Source of the DNA: Gammaproteobacteria bacterium
GTDB taxonomy: Bacteria > Pseudomonadota > Gammaproteobacteria > CAISUE01
Assembly: GCA_021156105.1 (NCBI GenBank)
Contig: JAJNBD010000009.1
Coordinates: 1-64,000, forward strand
DNA length: 64,000 nt
Reading direction: 5' to 3'
Each line of letters opens with the position of its first letter. Positions within the stretch are counted from its first letter, which is position 1. A program made the position numbers and the translations under genes. The notes under the pieces are model-generated. The model was not told the DNA's origin and did no database searches. It saw only the letters and a list, made by a program, of their open reading frames with translations. Positions 15,573-24,005 of the stretch are shown piece after piece.

Positions 15573-16334
15573 ATGAGTCGATATTTGAAAATGATGCTGC
15601 TTTTATTATTTACCTTGAGTGTTGCAGTTTTTTATATGCAGCAACCAGTTATTTCGCAGTCATTGAGTTATCATCAGTTTGCTGATCAGCGGACCTTGAT
15701 GGGTATACCAAATTTTTGGAATACGGTTTCAAACATGATGTTTTTATTAGTTGGTGTCGCAGGGGTTCAGCAGTTATCTCAGAATAGAAAACTTGTTTTT
15801 CGTATGCCTCAAGAAAGAAGGGCTTATTGGGTGTTTTTTATTGGTGCTATTGCGATCTCAGTAGGCTCAGCTTATTATCATTGGGCGCCTGACAATTTTC
15901 ATTTAGTATTTGACCGCTTGCCGATGACGCTAGCTTTTATGAGTATCATAAGCGTAATATTAAATGAACGTATTAGCATTAAACTAAGCTGGTTGTTATG
16001 GCCTTTATTGTTGCTAGGTTTGGTGAGCGTTTTGTATTGGTATGCAAAAGACGATTTGCGTTTATATCTGTTTGTGCAATTTTCACCAATGATTTGTATC
16101 CCTTTTATTTTAGTGCTTTTTCCTGCGCCTTATACTCAAGTAAAGTATTTATGGTTGTGCTTACTAGGCTATGCATTGGCGAAGATTTTAGAGGCAGATG
16201 ATGTCATAATCTATCAGTTGACGCATCATATCGTTAGCGGCCATGTGTTAAAGCATATTGTTGCGGCAATAGCGATGGGATTTGTGTTGGTATATTTACG
16301 TAAGCGAAAGTTAGTGAGTTCTGTTAATCGTTGA
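15573..16334 (+). CDS. CREST-superfamily (alkaline ceramidase-like) membrane hydrolase
   Basis: This 253-residue protein has about seven hydrophobic helices. The signature is NFWNTVSNMMFLLVG, then SVGSAYYHWAPDN, DRLPMTLAFMS, and a C-terminal THH-SGHVLKH. It matches the Ser-His-Asp-His-His metal site of alkaline ceramidase and related CREST membrane hydrolases. These cleave amide bonds in lipids such as ceramide, but bacterial members are poorly characterised. The start chosen is the ATG at 15573 (GTG at 15570 is also possible), because upstream in-frame codons overlap the divergent gene. Confidence 0.65.
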   Translation: MSRYLKMMLLLLFTLSVAVFYMQQPVISQSLSYHQFADQRTLMGIPNFWNTVSNMMFLLVGVAGVQQLSQNRKLVFRMPQERRAYWVFFIGAIAISVGSAYYHWAPDNFHLVFDRLPMTLAFMSIISVILNERISIKLSWLLWPLLLLGLVSVLYWYAKDDLRLYLFVQFSPMICIPFILVLFPAPYTQVKYLWLCLLGYALAKILEADDVIIYQLTHHIVSGHVLKHIVAAIAMGFVLVYLRKRKLVSSVNR

Positions 16335-16390
16335 GACAGCGGTTGGAAGTTAGAGGTTACTCGCGGGAGGATTAAATGTACTAGCTCAAA

Positions 16391-16436
16391 TTTGATCTGA
16401 CAGTTCCCGGTTTTTTGAAAGTATTGTAAGGTTAAG
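16391..16436. repeat. Hairpin repeat, copy B (degenerate)
   Basis: TTTGATCTGACAGTTC (16391-16406) pairs with GTATTGTAAGGTTAAG (16421-16436), with several G-T pairs and two mismatches. The CTGACAGTT core and the CCGG/GAAA loop blocks match copy C in swapped order. It lies between convergent genes. No other feature is seen in 16335-16483. Confidence 0.45.
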
Positions 16437-16483
16437 TCCATTCTAGTGAATAAACTTTTCCTTCCAGATTTGTTTACCATTAG

Positions 16484-16756
16484 TTAAAGCTTGCATTGCC
16501 GTTCTGCCGAAGCACATTTTATCTTGTCCACATCTTTTACCGCTGACTTATATCGATATAATATATCTCTTGACTCGGCCTTGGAAACGTTTCTGGGCTC
16601 TTCTGCCAAATTTAATAAGTTAATAATTTTATCTGTAGTATATAAAATGAGAGTTTCCTTTTGAGTTAGTTTTAATTCAAAGTTTGCACTTTTATCAAAA
16701 CCGGAAACTCTCTTTTGTGCAAGAGCTGCGTTAGATTCAGCTGGGGCTAATACATC
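16484..16756 (-). pseudogene. Startless coding-like frame after the VanX-like gene
   Basis: Ninety codons are open from just after a TAA at 16759-16757 to TAA at 16484, one base out of frame with the end of the dipeptidase gene. The reading is strongly protein-like and helical (ELKLTQKETLILYTTDKIIN, then NLAEEPRNVSKAESRDILYR). It lacks an early ATG or GTG. It could be a former C-terminal domain of the dipeptidase split by a frameshift, or a decayed separate gene. It does not resemble the usual VanX end. Confidence 0.4.
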
Positions 16757-17453
16757 TTATTGCTTCAGCAATAGGAATATCTAATGGCATTTGAGTTTCT
16801 CGACCTTCTTTGCCTCTATAACTAAAATGCCAAAATTCTTCATCATAAGGATGAAAGCCAAATTTCTGCATGGCGTCAGACAAAATCTTCCGGTTTCTAA
16901 ATGCTTCTGGACCAAGCTTTTCTTCTGTAACTTCTCGCCCTTTCGTATGAGACTTTTCGCCCATAAAATCATAACAGGCGCCCATATTGAGCTTTCTCCC
17001 ACTTCTAATATCAAATAATATAAGATCAACTGTGTTGCCATAACAATGGCCAGAATCTTCAGCAACATAATTTAATTCAAAGAGCTGCGGCTTTTCTATG
17101 TGGGGATAATGCTTCCTTTTTCTCGCTTCTTCATAAGGTCCAGATGAAGTTTGTTTTGCCCAAAATACAAAATCCTCTACTGCTCGCTTGGGTCTATAAG
17201 CGTCATAAATTAATAATCCAAATCCATACGTATCAATTAAATATTGATGTACCTCGCAAAGCCTTTCTGCAGCTAATGGAGTCATCAGGGCAGTATTCTT
17301 AATCTGTGGATCATAACCATTGATAATTCTGCCAACGAAGTTTTTACTCGTGGCATATTTCAATTTTGCTTTGATAGGATGGGTACATTTGATTTTACTT
17401 AACTCAACAGTATCAATGAGTTTAGGATTTGATAATTTTTGTGACAGAAGCAT
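16737..17453 (-). CDS. D-alanyl-D-alanine dipeptidase, VanX/DdpX family
   Basis: This 238-residue zinc peptidase of the M15 type has LLIYDAYRP (about residues 80-88, with the catalytic Arg), SGHCYGNTVDLIL (about residues 134-146, the SxHxxGxxxD zinc motif) and EEFWHFSY near residue 205 (the catalytic Glu and zinc-binding His). VanX enzymes split free D-Ala-D-Ala. DdpX uses it as nutrient in stationary phase. The ATG follows GGAGGAATAA. There is no signal peptide, so it is cytosolic. A coding-like frame continues past its stop in another phase. No vanA or vanH genes are nearby, so resistance is not implied. Confidence 0.85.
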   Translation of the reverse strand: MLLSQKLSNPKLIDTVELSKIKCTHPIKAKLKYATSKNFVGRIINGYDPQIKNTALMTPLAAERLCEVHQYLIDTYGFGLLIYDAYRPKRAVEDFVFWAKQTSSGPYEEARKRKHYPHIEKPQLFELNYVAEDSGHCYGNTVDLILFDIRSGRKLNMGACYDFMGEKSHTKGREVTEEKLGPEAFRNRKILSDAMQKFGFHPYDEEFWHFSYRGKEGRETQMPLDIPIAEAIRCISPS

Positions 17454-17658
17454 TTATTCCTCCTATTAATTTTTATGCACTGTATTCTTTCAATATTTAA
17501 TAATCGTCTGCAATAACCATACCATTAAAAATTTTTGCTTTAGCAAAATATACCCCATCTTCTATGCTAGGATTGGCATAAATTTTGCTTTATTTAACAA
17601 CAGTACAAACTAGCAGAAATCAATATTACTTTTTTATTATGAAATTAAGGAAAGCATA

Positions 17659-18399
17659 ATGCAAATTTTTGTTTTTAAAGATTACCCAGATTTAAAATTC
17701 ATTCATAGCATGTGCATTATTAATGGCGAAAATAAATCTAAAGGAATTAGCTCAAGTATAGAGCGATATGGTTTAGCACGCTCTGAAGTTTATCATTCTT
17801 GGCATTACAACCAGCTGGAGCCAAGTTTTCCAAAAAAATTATTAAGTGACCCTGCTCGAACAGAGCTAACAAAAAAGCCCTGCAATGCGCTTCAGCTTTC
17901 TTCAAATCAGATACTTTTTTCAAATGCACGTGCAGCTGCTGAGCATTATATTCATGATAGGCTAGACCCTGATAAAAAAATGCAAACGATCGAAGTAAGA
18001 GATGAAAAAAACACACTTATTGGTAGTATAGAATTTAGAGAAGTAGGCGATGTTGTCTATCTTGCTTACCTTTTAGTTAATCAAAAATTTAGCGGGAAAG
18101 GAATCGGTACACGTTTAGTTGAGTCTGTATTATCTCTTTATCCAGAAGGTACGGAATTTCACATTTTAACACGTAGATTTAATGCGCCTGCAAAAAGAAT
18201 TTATCATGAGAAATTAAAATTCTCTGTTGGAGATGATGATATTGCAAAAAAATATGGGTATGCTTCAGAAGATTATTTCTCTTTCACTAAAAATGTTTCT
18301 AAAGAAGATATTGAGAAAGTTAGCCAAATAAAAGTTACGGTAGATCACTATTCTTTTAGACAAGAAGAAAAAGCTGAGCGAGCTTTATTAGCCACATAA
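17659..18399 (+). CDS. GNAT-family N-acetyltransferase
   Basis: This is a 246-residue protein. Residues 115-200 hold the GNAT core: TLIGSIEFREVGDVVYLAYL, the acetyl-CoA loop QKFSGKGIGTRLVESVL (the Q-x-x-G-x-G motif, about residues 151-167), and NAPAKRIYHEKLKF. The N-terminal 100 residues and the acidic C-terminal 40 are not recognised. The acceptor substrate is unknown. The ATG follows AAGGAAAGCATA. It is monocistronic, with hairpin copy C downstream. Confidence 0.75.
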   Translation: MQIFVFKDYPDLKFIHSMCIINGENKSKGISSSIERYGLARSEVYHSWHYNQLEPSFPKKLLSDPARTELTKKPCNALQLSSNQILFSNARAAAEHYIHDRLDPDKKMQTIEVRDEKNTLIGSIEFREVGDVVYLAYLLVNQKFSGKGIGTRLVESVLSLYPEGTEFHILTRRFNAPAKRIYHEKLKFSVGDDDIAKKYGYASEDYFSFTKNVSKEDIEKVSQIKVTVDHYSFRQEEKAERALLAT

Positions 18400-18514
18400 T
18401 GATCAGCTTGTTTCTACCATGAGTAAGTTAGCTAGGTTGATCTTGAATTTTGCGTCAGCAAAAATCTGGAAGCGAATATCTTTAGAGTGTTAATTTTGAC
18501 ATACTTTTAATTTG

Positions 18515-18585
18515 TACCAGCGCAAACTTAACCTGACAGTTACTTTCGAAAAACCGGTAATTGTTAGGTTAAGTTTGCGCTGGTA
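18515..18585. repeat. Hairpin repeat, copy C (near-perfect)
   Basis: The two 29-base arms 18515-18543 and 18557-18585 (TACCAGCGCAAACTTAACCT at the outer left) pair with only two mismatches around a 13-base TTTCGAAAAACCG loop. It lies between convergent genes and shares the CTGACAGTTAC core with copies A and B. Confidence 0.75.
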
Positions 18586-18605
18586 TACATTATACATGCG
18601 AAAAA

Positions 18606-18780
18606 AACTTCATTTTAAACTTGCGAGAAGAAAATACGCTCCTTTATTTTGATAAAACAGAAACGTTAAAACCATTAGGTAATTTATTACTTTTTACATC
18701 ACAAGAGCTACCTGAAACTTATCCGGAAGGATTTTGACTTTCAAGATATTAAGCAAAGCTTTAAAGAGAGGGATCTTTGA
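18606..18780 (+). pseudogene. Short frameshifted coding remnant
   Basis: One frame reads LREENTLLYFDKTETLKPLG then NLLLFTSQELPETYPEGF. It continues after a one-base shift as DFQDIKQSFKERDL and stops. The text looks like protein but no start or family is evident. The remainder of 18400-18926 shows nothing except hairpin copy C. Confidence 0.35.
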
Positions 18781-18926
18781 TTATCAAGGCTTTTGGGCGA
18801 TTACTTTCCCCAATAATTTTTATGTAAAGCTTTACATAATTCGTACCTGACATATGCCTTCCCTTTGTGATTAAGGTAAAACGGCTTGTAAAGCATCTCT
18901 TTTAATAAAGCTATGCTCGCGGCCGT

Positions 18927-19157
18927 TTATTTTGAAGATGGTGTGGGTTTTCTTTTGATATCTTTTACTAAAATGCTTTGCTTAAGCGTATTAGCTAATG
19001 GCTTATCGCAAGCAAGCGCTTGTTTGGAGTTTATTCCACAACCAGACTCGCAGCCGCCACAAGCGCCAGGTTTTTTGGTGCGGAAAAAATATCGGCGTAT
19101 TAAATAAATCACGGCGATAAGAACGATAAGAAAAGTTAATAGCGTTTGTAGGATCAT
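18927..19157 (-). CDS. FeoB-associated Cys-rich membrane protein
   Basis: This is a 76-residue protein. One N-terminal membrane helix (LLTFLIVLIAVIYLI) is followed by RRYFFRTKKPGACGGCESGCG, a Cys-rich cytosolic motif, and a basic tail. Small proteins of this design follow feoB in many proteobacteria. They may assist Fe(II) handling or take the place of FeoC, though their exact role is unclear. The start overlaps the feoB stop by 4 bp, so it is translationally coupled. Confidence 0.75.
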   Translation of the reverse strand: MILQTLLTFLIVLIAVIYLIRRYFFRTKKPGACGGCESGCGINSKQALACDKPLANTLKQSILVKDIKRKPTPSSK

Positions 19158-21010
19158 AAAAAGTAATTGGTTATATGAAATACAATAAAGGCAGCTAAAT
19201 AAGCTAAGCTAAACATATAAACAAACATCACTGTAGGCCATAGCCAAGAGTTGGTTTCACGTTTGGTGACTGCTAAAGTGGAAATGCACTGGGGTGCAAA
19301 AACATACCAAGCTAGAATGGCGAGCCCCGTTGCTAAGCCCCACTCATGGTGAAGTGTTTGAATTAAGCTTTGGGCAATTGTATCTTCATTACCACTAACC
19401 GCATAAACTGTGCCAAGTCCAGCAATAGCAGCTTCGCGTGCGGCTAATCCTGGAATTAATGCGACCACCATCTGCCAATTAAAGCCTATAGGAGCAAAGA
19501 AAGGCTCTAAAAACTGACCGATTCTTCCAGCAAAAGAATAAGCGACAGCAGCGCCGTGCCAGCTTGCAGGTGGTGTAGGATAGCTGCTTAAAAACCAGAG
19601 CAAAATCATTACTGATAAAATAATCGTTCCTGCACGCATCAAGAAAATTTTTGCACGCTCACCCAGGCCAACTAAAATATTGTGTAAGCTTGGTAAGCGA
19701 TAAATAGGCATTTCCATTAACATTAAAGGTGCTCTGCCTTTAAATAAAAATTTCTTAAAAATAAAGCCCATGGTTAATGCGGCGCTAATACCAGCAAGGT
19801 AGAGTAAAAACATAACTAGGCCTTGTAAGTTGATAAAGCCTAAGACATCTTTTGAAGGAATAAATGCTGCAATAAGCAGCGTATAAACAGGAAGACGCGC
19901 TGAACAGGTTGTTAATGGTGTGATCATAATCGTGACCATGCGATCTTTGAGGTTTTCAATGGTGCGTGCCGCCATAATGCCTGGAATAGCGCAAGCATAA
20001 GCGGATAGCATAGGGATAAAGGCCTTGCCATTTAAGCCAATTTTTGACATCAACCGATCCATTAAAAATGCGGCGCGTGCCATATAACCAGAATCTTCTA
20101 AGACTAAAATGAATAAAAATAAAATTAAAATTTGTGGTAAAAAAACAACTACGCTACCAACGCCGGCTAAAACGCCATCGCAAATTAAGTTAGTTAAGGG
20201 GCCATCAGGCAAGGTGTGGTGTAGCCATTGAATAGTGGCATCAATACCCGTTTGCATGAGATTTTGGATCACAACAGCCCAGCTGAATACTGCTTGGAAC
20301 ATGCAAAATAAAATGGCTAATAAACATAGCATGCCCCAAATTGGATGCAGTAGAATACGATCGAGCTTTTCTGTTAAATGATGGCGCCAAGGTTTTTCTG
20401 TGACGGTTTTATTGAGCATGAGATCAACAATGGCATAGGTTTGACGCAAGTCTTCTGCGCTAGGTTCTTGCCAAGCATTTAAGCTAGGTTTGTGAGGATG
20501 AGCTTCAATATGCGTTGCAATTTGTTGGCGTAATTCATTTAAGCCTTGCTTTTTGACTGCAACGGTTGCAATGATGGGAACATTGAGCAATTGGGATAGC
20601 TGCTGAATATCAATTTCAACGCCTTGTTCTTTAGCAACATCCATCATATTCAAGGCAATCACCATTGGGTAGCCAAGTGCTTTAACTTCAATTGCCAGGC
20701 GTAAATTTAGGGCTAGGTTTGTGGCATCAGCGACAAAAATGATTAAGTTAGGAATCGGTTCATTAGCAAGCTCGCCTAATAATGCTTGGCGCGCGACTAA
20801 TTCATCAGGGCTTATGCCACGCAAGCTATAGATGCCCGGCAAATCTAGTAAATGAATGTTTGTGTCGTTAATGGCTAACATGCCCTGACGTTTTTCAACG
20901 GTCACGCCAGGATAATTGGCAACCTTATGTCGGCTGCCGGTTAAGGCATTAAAGAGAGCGGTCTTACCGCAGTTTGGGTTGCCGATTAAGGCGACTTGAT
21001 ATGTACTCAT
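19154..21010 (-). CDS. feoB: Ferrous iron transport protein B
   Basis: This is a 618-residue protein. The N-terminal G domain holds GNPNCGKT (residues 10-17), DLPGIYSL (about 57-64) and NMMD (about 122-125). A GDI-like helical segment and then a membrane part follow, with the gate motifs (ALPGIMAART is read here as CAIPGIMAARTIE) and two Gate-type repeats. It is shorter than the E. coli protein (about 770 residues), within the range of compact FeoB forms. It imports Fe2+ across the inner membrane. It lies 45-46 bp downstream of feoA, behind a Fur box. Confidence 0.93.
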   Translation of the reverse strand: MSTYQVALIGNPNCGKTALFNALTGSRHKVANYPGVTVEKRQGMLAINDTNIHLLDLPGIYSLRGISPDELVARQALLGELANEPIPNLIIFVADATNLALNLRLAIEVKALGYPMVIALNMMDVAKEQGVEIDIQQLSQLLNVPIIATVAVKKQGLNELRQQIATHIEAHPHKPSLNAWQEPSAEDLRQTYAIVDLMLNKTVTEKPWRHHLTEKLDRILLHPIWGMLCLLAILFCMFQAVFSWAVVIQNLMQTGIDATIQWLHHTLPDGPLTNLICDGVLAGVGSVVVFLPQILILFLFILVLEDSGYMARAAFLMDRLMSKIGLNGKAFIPMLSAYACAIPGIMAARTIENLKDRMVTIMITPLTTCSARLPVYTLLIAAFIPSKDVLGFINLQGLVMFLLYLAGISAALTMGFIFKKFLFKGRAPLMLMEMPIYRLPSLHNILVGLGERAKIFLMRAGTIILSVMILLWFLSSYPTPPASWHGAAVAYSFAGRIGQFLEPFFAPIGFNWQMVVALIPGLAAREAAIAGLGTVYAVSGNEDTIAQSLIQTLHHEWGLATGLAILAWYVFAPQCISTLAVTKRETNSWLWPTVMFVYMFSLAYLAAFIVFHITNYFL

Positions 21011-21055
21011 AGCTAGTAACTCTCATGTTTCTTTTGCGTGAGCAAAGCGCTTATT

Positions 21056-21319
21056 TTAAAGCTGAAGTTGCACTTGAATGCATTTGGCTTCACTGCGCCG
21101 AATGGCAATGCGGTTATTTCTTAAACGAACAATTAATGGATCTTTGCTAAAGGGGGCTTCGTGTAGAAGCATGACAGGAGCGCCTTCGACAAAACCCATT
21201 TCTAATAGACGTTTTTCAATATTGCTTAGCTCAGCATGGGGATGCGAGCGATCATCAATAGCGGTAATAAAGGCTTTTTTGTTTTTGGGGATTTGGTCTA
21301 GCGTCAAAGGTGTTTGCAT
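21056..21319 (-). CDS. feoA: Ferrous iron transport protein A
   Basis: This 87-residue SH3-like protein contains TLDQIPKNKKAFI, EKRLLEMGFVEGAPVMLLHEAPF and DPLIVRLRNNRIAIRRSEA, the usual FeoA layout. It interacts with FeoB and is needed for Fe(II) uptake. The ATG at 21319 is chosen. An in-frame TTG at 21340 would add seven residues but has no better ribosome site. It is the first gene of feoA-feoB-Cys-rich protein. Confidence 0.88.
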   Translation of the reverse strand: MQTPLTLDQIPKNKKAFITAIDDRSHPHAELSNIEKRLLEMGFVEGAPVMLLHEAPFSKDPLIVRLRNNRIAIRRSEAKCIQVQLQL

Positions 21320-21438
21320 AAAATTAAATGCTTCTAACAAAAAGAATAAGTTTTTTTAAAATTTCTTGCTTTGCATGAGAATTTTGCGTTTACGGCAAAA
21401 AATTTCTCATATTCTACAGGATATGCATGCTCTCAACT

Positions 21439-21457
21439 GAGAATGATTATCATTTGC
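21439..21457 (-). promoter_or_regulatory. Fur box upstream of feoA
   Basis: GAGAATGATTATCATTTGC matches the 19-bp Fur consensus GATAATGATAATCATTATC at most positions and is centred on an inverted repeat. It lies about 120 bp upstream of feoA, so iron-dependent repression of the operon is expected. Confidence 0.8.
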
Positions 21458-21595
21458 GTTTATTATACAAGATTTAAAAATAAATGCTAGGGGGCGGTAT
21501 AACTTATCATCAGTATTTAAATAAAGAGGGGAGTGTCTGTGCTCAGAGGATTTGGGGGATATAGCGGTAGGGCGAGACAGAGAGTGTCTCGCTAT

Positions 21596-23080
21596 TTAAC
21601 ATGGCTTATTACTATTGCCTAAAAAAACCACTTGTTTTGAGTAGCCAGGTCCTAGTAATTGCGGATCTTCAAAGCAGTGAGCCGCGGCAGAGGCTGGCTC
21701 AAGCTGCTGTGTTGACTGAAAAATGGGCGATAGGCTTAATCGCGAGAGGTGAATGGGGGGCTGCTTGTCAGAGCACGTTAAAGATGTTTGAGGCATGGCG
21801 TTGCGACTAATAACGAGTTTCTCAAGCATGTCGTGGTTAAAAGTCCCATTGGCCAAAATCATATCACAGGTGATCTGGAATAGCTGTTGTGGCGAACAGC
21901 TTTCCAAGAAATCATAAACTTTATCATCTTGAACGGCGCCAAAAGCCTCGTCGACGCAAAGCTGTTCAATAGCATCAGCTAATAGTGCTTCAATGCTTGA
22001 AAAACTTTCTTCTTTGCTAATGACCGTTTCATAAATTCTTTGGGTAGCAATTTTAAGTATTTCCTGGGCGATTAAACAATGAATTTCAAAATTTTTCTTG
22101 GGCTGGTCCATAAATTCTTTGAACAACTCATAATCATGAAGTTGTTGTGAAATTTTTTGGCTTACTGTATTAAGCAAGCCATGTATTTCTTTGGCTTTTG
22201 CCATTTTTGCGGACTGATAGGCTTCAGTTAATAGCGCAAGGAGAATATCTAGAGAGCTAGATTTTGAAACATTAAAAATTTGTGAGGCTTGATACCATTG
22301 ATAAAAAATTGTTCGTTCGACTGTCGTGTTTGCGGCATTTAAACAACGTTGTAATAAAGAGCCTGCAGCATATATATCAATGGCGGGAGAAGCAAGTAGA
22401 GTTTTTGGGGCGTCAACCAATTCTGTGGGTAAATGTACAACACTTTTTGCAATGGGAAGAACAGGTGTTCCCATTAAAGTCGAAAATTCAAAATCAATGA
22501 AAGCCGCCCCAAAGTGATCTTCTAGGTTATCTTGATTACTTATAGCTGGTAAAGGTTTATCAATGAGTCCAAGTAATATATTGGTTTCTTTCAAATCCCC
22601 ATGCGAAATTTTATGGTCTTCATGTAAAGATTTCAAATTCTTAAAGACAATCAAAAGGGTGAGTAGTAAGTTTTGACAAAAAGCGGCGCAGTCTTGCCAC
22701 ATGGCAGTATACAGGGTAGTGCCATCGATTACAGGCGTTACCATGACAAATCCTTCTGTTCCTTGCTCAAGTAAATAAGCTTGATGCCCTGTTGTTTGAC
22801 GATATAAATTAAATTCACGAGAGGCTGCATCAGATGATTTATTTATAATTTTGACAACGGCTTGATAGTTTTTGTTTTCAAATAACCTAACATTTGAATG
22901 GCCTTCAGAAAGCTGCTTTGCTGCTTGTAGTTTGAGCGGTTTTGTTGGAAGTAGCGGGCGCCCTGCTTTTCTTTGGTTGGCTGGTTCTCGATAGAAGAAA
23001 AGCAGCTCATTATCTTTGGCTGAATAAAAAACATAGATGGGTTTAGGTGGAAAGGGCTTTATTTGAAGAGGTTCTAGCAT
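21596..23080 (-). CDS. Eukaryotic-like protein kinase with variant DFE motif
   Basis: This is a 494-residue protein. The kinase core has a possible ATP-anchoring Lys in AVVKIINK (about residue 77), a Glu in the following helix, the catalytic loop SHGDLKETNILL (about residues 160-171) and FIDFEFS where DFG is expected (about 194-200). The APE region is replaced by HLPTELVDAP. The C-terminal 230 residues are helical with no family recognised. Proteins of this style in Legionella relatives are often secreted effectors, which is a guess here. A GC-rich hairpin (21572-21592) sits beside its stop. A second, shorter kinase lies at 29859. Confidence 0.65.
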   Translation of the reverse strand: MLEPLQIKPFPPKPIYVFYSAKDNELLFFYREPANQRKAGRPLLPTKPLKLQAAKQLSEGHSNVRLFENKNYQAVVKIINKSSDAASREFNLYRQTTGHQAYLLEQGTEGFVMVTPVIDGTTLYTAMWQDCAAFCQNLLLTLLIVFKNLKSLHEDHKISHGDLKETNILLGLIDKPLPAISNQDNLEDHFGAAFIDFEFSTLMGTPVLPIAKSVVHLPTELVDAPKTLLASPAIDIYAAGSLLQRCLNAANTTVERTIFYQWYQASQIFNVSKSSSLDILLALLTEAYQSAKMAKAKEIHGLLNTVSQKISQQLHDYELFKEFMDQPKKNFEIHCLIAQEILKIATQRIYETVISKEESFSSIEALLADAIEQLCVDEAFGAVQDDKVYDFLESCSPQQLFQITCDMILANGTFNHDMLEKLVISRNAMPQTSLTCSDKQPPIHLSRLSLSPIFQSTQQLEPASAAAHCFEDPQLLGPGYSKQVVFLGNSNKPC

Positions 23081-23209
23081 AATTTTTTAGTCTTATATTT
23101 TTATCATTTTTTTACTCAAACCTCACGCTTGAGTAAAACGATGGATTTGCTTACAGAAGAGTATAATAATAACGTTTGGCTATTATTTTGTCATCTATAT
23201 GGAGGAGTT

Positions 23210-23962
23210 ATGGTATTTATTTTAATATTGATCGTTGTTCTATTTTTGGCAGGATGTCGTGTTGTGCAGCAATATGAAAAAGGGGTTGTGTTTCGTTTCG
23301 GCAAAATTGTTAGTGTACGTGATCCGGGATTGAATCTGATTATCCCTTTTATTGATATCATGCGCAAAGTTGATTTTCGTACGGTCACTCTGCCAGTGCC
23401 GGCACAGAAAATTATTACAAAAGATAACGTGTCAGTTGATATCTCTGCTGTTGCTTATTATAAAGTCGTAGATGCAGTGAAAAGCATTATCGCCATTCAA
23501 AATGTGATAGTGGCTATTGATCAAATTGCCCAAACCTCGTTGAGAAATATCGTTGGTAAATTTCAGCTGGATGAAATTTTGTCAGAACGAGATGTTATTA
23601 ATGAATCAATAACTAAAATTTTGGATGGTTATACAGAAGCTTGGGGTGTTGTGGTCACGAGTGTAGAAATAAAAGATATCCAATTACCAGATGATATGCA
23701 GCGCGCTATTGCCAAACAAGCTGAGGCAGAGCGTGAAAAACGCGCCAAAATCATTTCTGCGGAAGGTGAATTTTTATCTGCGCAAAAATTAGCAGATACT
23801 GCAGATATTATGATGCAGCATCCAATTGCCTTGCAATTAAGAAACTTGCAAACCTTAACAGAAATTGCCACAGAAAAAAATTCAACCATTATTTTTCCAG
23901 CGCAGTTAATGGGAACGATGGCGGATATTAAACGTTTTATATCCGAAGAAAAAGTTTCTTAA
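23210..23962 (+). CDS. Slipin/stomatin-like SPFH-domain membrane protein
   Basis: This 250-residue protein starts at an ATG preceded by GGAGGAG. An earlier in-frame ATG at 23129 is less likely. It has an N-terminal membrane anchor (MVFILILIVVLFLAG), then the SPFH domain: CRVVQQYEKGVVFRFGKIV, DPGLNLIIPFID and VDISAVAYYKVVD. A coiled-coil segment rich in Ala/Glu/Lys follows (AIAKQAEAEREKRAKIISAE). Slipins organise membrane microdomains and often pair with a NfeD protease-like partner, which is absent here. The gene is divergent from the kinase gene. Confidence 0.85.
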   Translation: MVFILILIVVLFLAGCRVVQQYEKGVVFRFGKIVSVRDPGLNLIIPFIDIMRKVDFRTVTLPVPAQKIITKDNVSVDISAVAYYKVVDAVKSIIAIQNVIVAIDQIAQTSLRNIVGKFQLDEILSERDVINESITKILDGYTEAWGVVVTSVEIKDIQLPDDMQRAIAKQAEAEREKRAKIISAEGEFLSAQKLADTADIMMQHPIALQLRNLQTLTEIATEKNSTIIFPAQLMGTMADIKRFISEEKVS

Positions 23963-24005
23963 GCGCTAGGGGCAGGCTGTGCAATGCGGCGCTGCTCCTA
24001 GAGAT

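Noticed and set aside
16226..16480. 84-codon minus-strand frame after the ceramidase-like gene
   Set aside because: It overlaps the 3' end of that gene and the hairpin repeat, with no ribosome site and no protein-like pattern.
16737..17453. VanX-like gene considered as part of a vancomycin-resistance cluster
   Set aside because: No VanH, VanA, VanR or VanS genes are adjacent, and a nutritional DdpX-type role is at least as likely.
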